NCBI GenBank assembly: GCA_963851085.1
Contig: CAWKNX010000019.1
Coordinates: 62,001 to 126,000 of the forward strand
Reading direction: 5' to 3'
Length of the DNA: 64,000 nt
From: DATFVJ01 sp963851085
Lineage (GTDB): Bacteria; Actinomycetota; Actinomycetes; Streptosporangiales; Streptosporangiaceae
A model generated the notes under the pieces. It was not told the origin of the DNA. It ran no database searches and worked only from the letters and a program-made list of their open reading frames with translations. This document shows, piece after piece, positions 60,885-64,000 of the stretch. The position numbers and the translations under genes are program-made. How positions within the stretch are numbered: the stretch's first letter is position 1; every line of letters begins with the position of its first letter.

Positions 60885-62327
60885 TCACGTCCCGTGCAGG
60901 CCGAAGTCGAATTCCGACCCCCGCCTCTTCATGATCGCGGCCGCGACAAGAGTGATCAGCACGACACCCGCGACCGCGGCCGGCGTGAGGTTGTAAGGGA
61001 AAGCGGGCTGCGGCACGACGGAGGCGTAGAACGCGTAGCCGAGCAGAGCCACGGACACCACGGGTATGCCCATGCCGATGAGGGCGGCGCCCGCAGGCTC
61101 CGCGCGCCGCGAGGCCCGCGGCCTGAATGCCCACAAGGCGCCGATCGACATCACGATGTAAACGAGGATCAGGCCGAGCGTGTTCGCGCCGGCGAGGAAT
61201 CCGATCATGGTGCTCGGGGTGGTCGCCAGGCCCACGGCGAGCGCGAGGACGAGCGCGATGACCGACGCGACGAGGACGCCGACGTAGGGCGTGGCGAAGC
61301 GGGGCTGGAGCTTCGAGAACGCGCGCGGCGCAAGCCCGCTGTGGCTTATGTCGAAGAGCACGCGCGTCGATAGCGTGACGAGGCCGAGACCGGATGAGAA
61401 CGCGCTGATGGCGACCATCGCGTCGATGGTCTGGGCCCACGCGGAGCCGGTGAACCTGCCGACGATGGTGTCAAGCGGCGCCGGATCGCCTGCCCAGGTG
61501 CCGGCGTGGGTGACGCCGTACCCGATGGAGAGCGCGTAGGTGACGAGGATGTAGAAGACCGCGGCGGCCAGCAGGGAGAAGATGATCGCGCGCGGGATGA
61601 CCCGGCGCGGATCGCGGCTCTCCCTGCCGAGCGCCGCCGCCGCTTCGAATCCGGCGAAACCTGAGAATCCGTAGATCATTCCATAGCCGATACCGCTCCA
61701 GCCCTTGGGTGACAGCGCCGGATCGAAGGGCTTCCATGACAGTCCTGCGTCGCCGCCGACGGCGATGACGTGGATCATGACACCGGCGAGGGTCAACATG
61801 GAGACCAGTTCGAGCAGGACGAGCAGGCGGACGGATGGCCGCACGCCGAGGAAGTTGAGCGCCGCGACGATCAGCAGTTCGGCCAGGAAGATCCATGACC
61901 AGCTGAGGTTGACTCCATCGCGTGCGAGCAGGGCGCTGAACGACACACCGCCGATGGCAAGGACGACCGCCGTTGAGGACAGCCATGCCGCCACATACAG
62001 CCAGCCGGTGACGAATCCCGCGAGCTTGCCCAGGGACGCGCGCACGTAGGTGTACGCGACTCCGCTCGCCACGTCATAGCGGCGGGCGAATCTGACCACG
62101 ACGAACGCGAGCGAGAACGAGCCGATCATGGCGAGCAGGTACGACAGTGGCACCGCGCCGCCCGCTTCCGAGGCCGCGAACGCGGTCCCGAGTGCCATCG
62201 CCATGGTCGGCGCGAGCCCGGCGAGGCTCAGGCCGGATGCCTCGACGGTGCGCAGGTCGGCCCGCCCGATCCGCTCGCCCACGTCCGGCGCGATGGGTGT
62301 AGCCACCGCACTCGAGTCCTCGACCAT
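60885..62327 (-). CDS. APC-family amino-acid permease
   Basis: 480 residues from ATG 62327 (AGGAGGTCC before it). Twelve membrane helices; typical start LRTVEASGLSLAGLAPTMAM and helix 6 motif YGFSGFAGFEAAAALGRESR. It should take up an amino acid or amine. First gene of the operon, 30 bp before the cyclase gene. Confidence 0.92.
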   Translation of the reverse strand: MVEDSSAVATPIAPDVGERIGRADLRTVEASGLSLAGLAPTMAMALGTAFAASEAGGAVPLSYLLAMIGSFSLAFVVVRFARRYDVASGVAYTYVRASLGKLAGFVTGWLYVAAWLSSTAVVLAIGGVSFSALLARDGVNLSWSWIFLAELLIVAALNFLGVRPSVRLLVLLELVSMLTLAGVMIHVIAVGGDAGLSWKPFDPALSPKGWSGIGYGMIYGFSGFAGFEAAAALGRESRDPRRVIPRAIIFSLLAAAVFYILVTYALSIGYGVTHAGTWAGDPAPLDTIVGRFTGSAWAQTIDAMVAISAFSSGLGLVTLSTRVLFDISHSGLAPRAFSKLQPRFATPYVGVLVASVIALVLALAVGLATTPSTMIGFLAGANTLGLILVYIVMSIGALWAFRPRASRRAEPAGAALIGMGIPVVSVALLGYAFYASVVPQPAFPYNLTPAAVAGVVLITLVAAAIMKRRGSEFDFGLHGT

Positions 62328-62400
62328 GACGGACCTCCTCCCTGCGAGGTTCCGGTGCAAGCTCGGTTCAGGCTCGCCGCGGATGACCGCGGGCAGCTTG

Positions 62401-62500
62401 GTTGTACGAATTAACCTCCACTTACCACAAGGTTGTCAATAGTACTTACTTTCGGAGAGGTAATCGTTACAATTCGTTAGAACAATCGTTGTGAGCTTGG
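62401..62500 (-). promoter_or_regulatory. AT-rich operator/promoter region of the permease operon
   Basis: A 100-bp stretch far less GC-rich than its surroundings upstream of the permease. It has three spaced CGTT boxes (TAATCGTTA 62461, AATTCGTTA 62471, CAATCGTTG 62483). The repeats may bind the XRE-cupin regulator of the operon. A second low-GC patch (62545-62570) follows. Confidence 0.5.
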
Positions 62501-62611
62501 AGAAAAGGCCTGAAAATCGGTGATTGCTCCGGGCGGCCTACCTGGAGTATGTTAAATGAAACTTACTTTTGCGAACGCCGAGATGGGTTCGAGAGGGGAG
62601 CGGTGAGGATG

Positions 62612-62858
62612 ATGGCTGCCCTCAGATTCGGGGCCAAGGTCGACAACTACGGACCGGCGATGTGCGTTCGCCGCCGCCGCAGACCGCGACCTGGCGGACT
62701 GGCGATGCATCGTCGACGCGCACGACCCGGACCAGATCGCGCCGCCGCTTCCCCGGCTGATCGAATTGGGCGTCACGGACGTTGTCGTGGACCTCGACTA
62801 CGACACACCGGACGGGCCACAGCGAGCCTTCAAGGTGCTGCACGACGCAGCAGCCTGA
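62612..62858 (+). pseudogene. F420/flavin-dependent luciferase-like monooxygenase, internal deletion
   Basis: The start ATG-GCT-GCC gives LRFGAKVDNYGPA, the usual N-terminus of LLM-class oxidoreductases. In another frame the end of the segment is CIVDAHDPDQIAPPLPRLIE and LGVTDVVVDLDYDTPDGPQR, the C-terminal end of the same family, closing at TGA 62858. Only about 80 of some 300 residues remain, so most of the middle was deleted and the two ends joined out of frame. Confidence 0.55.
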
Positions 62859-62922
62859 CCACTCATCGGCCGCATCTGGCCGGTCACGAACGCTCGGAAG
62901 GCACCAGCGACATGATGGGCTG

Positions 62923-63441
62923 ATGACCGTCATCTACATACGGGCCGCGAGAGCTGCCGAACTCGCGCGGCTGCAGACCATCGAGCTGGAATCTGGCCGT
63001 GTCTTCAGTGACGTCGGCATGGCGGACATCGCCAGCAGCCCGCCAATGCCGATCGACGCCCTTTTCGACTATCAGCGGGCCGGGCGCGCCTGGGTCGCGA
63101 CGGCCGGCGACGATCAGCCCGTCGCATTCGTGGTGACCGACCTGATCGACGGATTCGCTCACATCGCGCAGATCAGCGTGCACCCGGGGCACGCACGGCA
63201 GGGCATCGGGGCCGGGTTGCTCGACCACGTCGCCGGCTGGGCAGCCGCCAGCGGCCTCGGTGCGCTGACGCTCACCACGTTCCGCACCGTGCCCTGGAAT
63301 GCGCCCTACTACAGGCGGCTCGGCTTCCGCGAACTAGCGCCCGGAGAGCTCACGCCCGGGCTGGCGGCGGTTGTCGCGGCCGAGACCGCGAGCGGCCTCG
63401 ACACCTCGGCACGCGTATGCATGCGCCGCGAGCTCGGCTGA
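62923..63441 (+). CDS. GNAT-family N-acetyltransferase
   Basis: 172 residues from ATG 62923. Acetyl-CoA motif A is VHPGHARQGIGAGLLDHVAG (Q-x-x-G-I-G), with the N-terminal strand YIRAARAAELARLQ and the C-terminal APYYRRLGFREL. Substrate unknown. Alone on its strand. Confidence 0.9.
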   Translation: MTVIYIRAARAAELARLQTIELESGRVFSDVGMADIASSPPMPIDALFDYQRAGRAWVATAGDDQPVAFVVTDLIDGFAHIAQISVHPGHARQGIGAGLLDHVAGWAAASGLGALTLTTFRTVPWNAPYYRRLGFRELAPGELTPGLAAVVAAETASGLDTSARVCMRRELG

Positions 63442-63647
63442 CCAGGCCGCGGCGGGGTAGCGGCGTGGCAGCCGTAGCGGTCGCGAGGCCCACCGCGGCC
63501 CAAGCTGTCTGCGCTCACCCTCGACGACCTCGTGCTGGCGCAGCGAAACGAGGCGGGTAAGCACGTCGGCGTCATCCGGTGGAGGGTGGCACGCTCGATG
63601 CGTGGCCGCAGGTGATGCCGGCACCAGGCAGCACACTCGACGAGCTC

Positions 63648-64000
63648 TCAGCGCGTGAAGTCCACCGCTGTCGTGTTGGCACCGCTCACGACCACGGCCA
63701 CCGTTTCGTCCGGGGCCGGTGTGTACATGCCTGAAATGATCGCGGCGAGCGCGGCGCACCCGCCGGGTTCACCGACCAGTCGCAGCCGGTCCCACAGCAG
63801 TTGCTGGGCATGCAGGATCGCATCGTCGCTGACAAGCAGCACCTCGTGCACGTACTTGGCGATCACAGGGAAAGTGAGCTCGCCGACACGCCGCGGCGCG
63901 AGCGAATCGACCGCAACGCTGCCTGCCACCGTGTCGACGGGGTGACCGGCCCGCAGCGCGCTTGTCAGCGTCGGTGCACCTTCGGGTTCGACCCCCACGA
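63648..64000 (-). CDS. Threonine/serine dehydratase-like PLP enzyme, C-terminal part (cut by window end)
   Basis: The last ~115 residues of a fold-type II PLP enzyme: VGVEPEGAPTLTSALRAGHP, GELTFPVIAKYVHEVLLVSD, and the end GEPGGCAALAAIISG with VVVSGANTTAVDF (PLP-phosphate/ring contact region). The gene continues beyond base 64000. It would deaminate a hydroxy amino acid. Confidence 0.85.
   Translation of the reverse strand, partial: VGVEPEGAPTLTSALRAGHPVDTVAGSVAVDSLAPRRVGELTFPVIAKYVHEVLLVSDDAILHAQQLLWDRLRLVGEPGGCAALAAIISGMYTPAPDETVAVVVSGANTTAVDFTR

Overview
The window is high-GC DNA from an actinomycete. The evidence is a chromosomal block from Crp to a metallophosphoesterase in the same order as Mycobacterium tuberculosis Rv3676-Rv3683 (Crp, MBL hydrolase, RidA, DUF4177, two ArsA-like ATPases, WhiB4-like, PonA2-like, phosphoesterase), together with a SARP regulator, DUF1707/PspC proteins and frequent GTG starts with 4-base ATGA/GTGA overlaps. 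Genus cannot be fixed from the sequence; a soil actinomycete of the Streptosporangiales/Streptomyces sort is a guess.

Layout. 1-2.3 kb: end of an HTH/Clp-N pair, a truncated acetyltransferase and an NlpC/P60 wall hydrolase. 2.5-14.6 kb: the conserved Crp-to-phosphoesterase block, carrying an odd 3 x 93-bp in-frame repeat inside a Nudix gene, a frameshifted ArsA-like gene and a minisatellite at the end of a slipin gene. 14.7 kb: tRNA-Pro(CGG), followed to about 20.6 kb by the worn remains of an integrative/mobilizable element (relaxase broken by one stop codon, HTH protein, truncated DUF6262 gene), an arylsulfatase and a Na+/H+ antiporter stub. 20.6-28.5 kb: accessory scrapyard with a PIN-like/RHH toxin-antitoxin pair, TPR protein, shikimate-kinase-like protein without the Walker lysine, and remnants of a group-4-hydrogenase/complex-I-like operon fused to an enoyl-CoA hydratase scrap. 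28.5-36.5 kb: small membrane proteins, an ATP-grasp ligase/MFS exporter/methyltransferase cluster, a DHA2 drug exporter and an ECF sigma factor.

36.7-41.9 kb is the most unusual locus: a SARP regulator divergent from a four-gene operon encoding an exported cupredoxin, a 30-residue peptide that formally satisfies the lipoprotein signal rule and would leave only a five-residue lipopeptide (C-A-G-G-S), a PaaK-like adenylate-forming enzyme and a polytopic membrane protein. Four heptameric direct repeats at 11/12/11-bp spacing lie in the divergent promoter and look like a SARP operator; a 14-bp perfect hairpin separates the peptide gene from the PaaK-like gene.

42-56 kb: deazaflavin-dependent reductase, PspC-type two-component system with PspC and DUF1707 proteins, threonyl-tRNA synthetase, CBS-BON protein, and a lipoate ligase/2-oxoacid dehydrogenase E1 alpha/E1 beta/lipoyl-domain operon, a BpsA-like branched-polyamine synthase homologue, DUF6629. 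56-64 kb: RIO kinase, a six-gene catabolic operon (APC permease, cyclase/formamidase-like hydrolase, class V PLP enzyme, VOC protein, XRE-cupin regulator, cupin), a luciferase-like monooxygenase deletion remnant, a GNAT enzyme and the end of a threonine-dehydratase-like gene. A GC-rich palindromic element recurs at several dispersed sites (3.2, 4.7-5.0, 45.7 and 55.8 kb).
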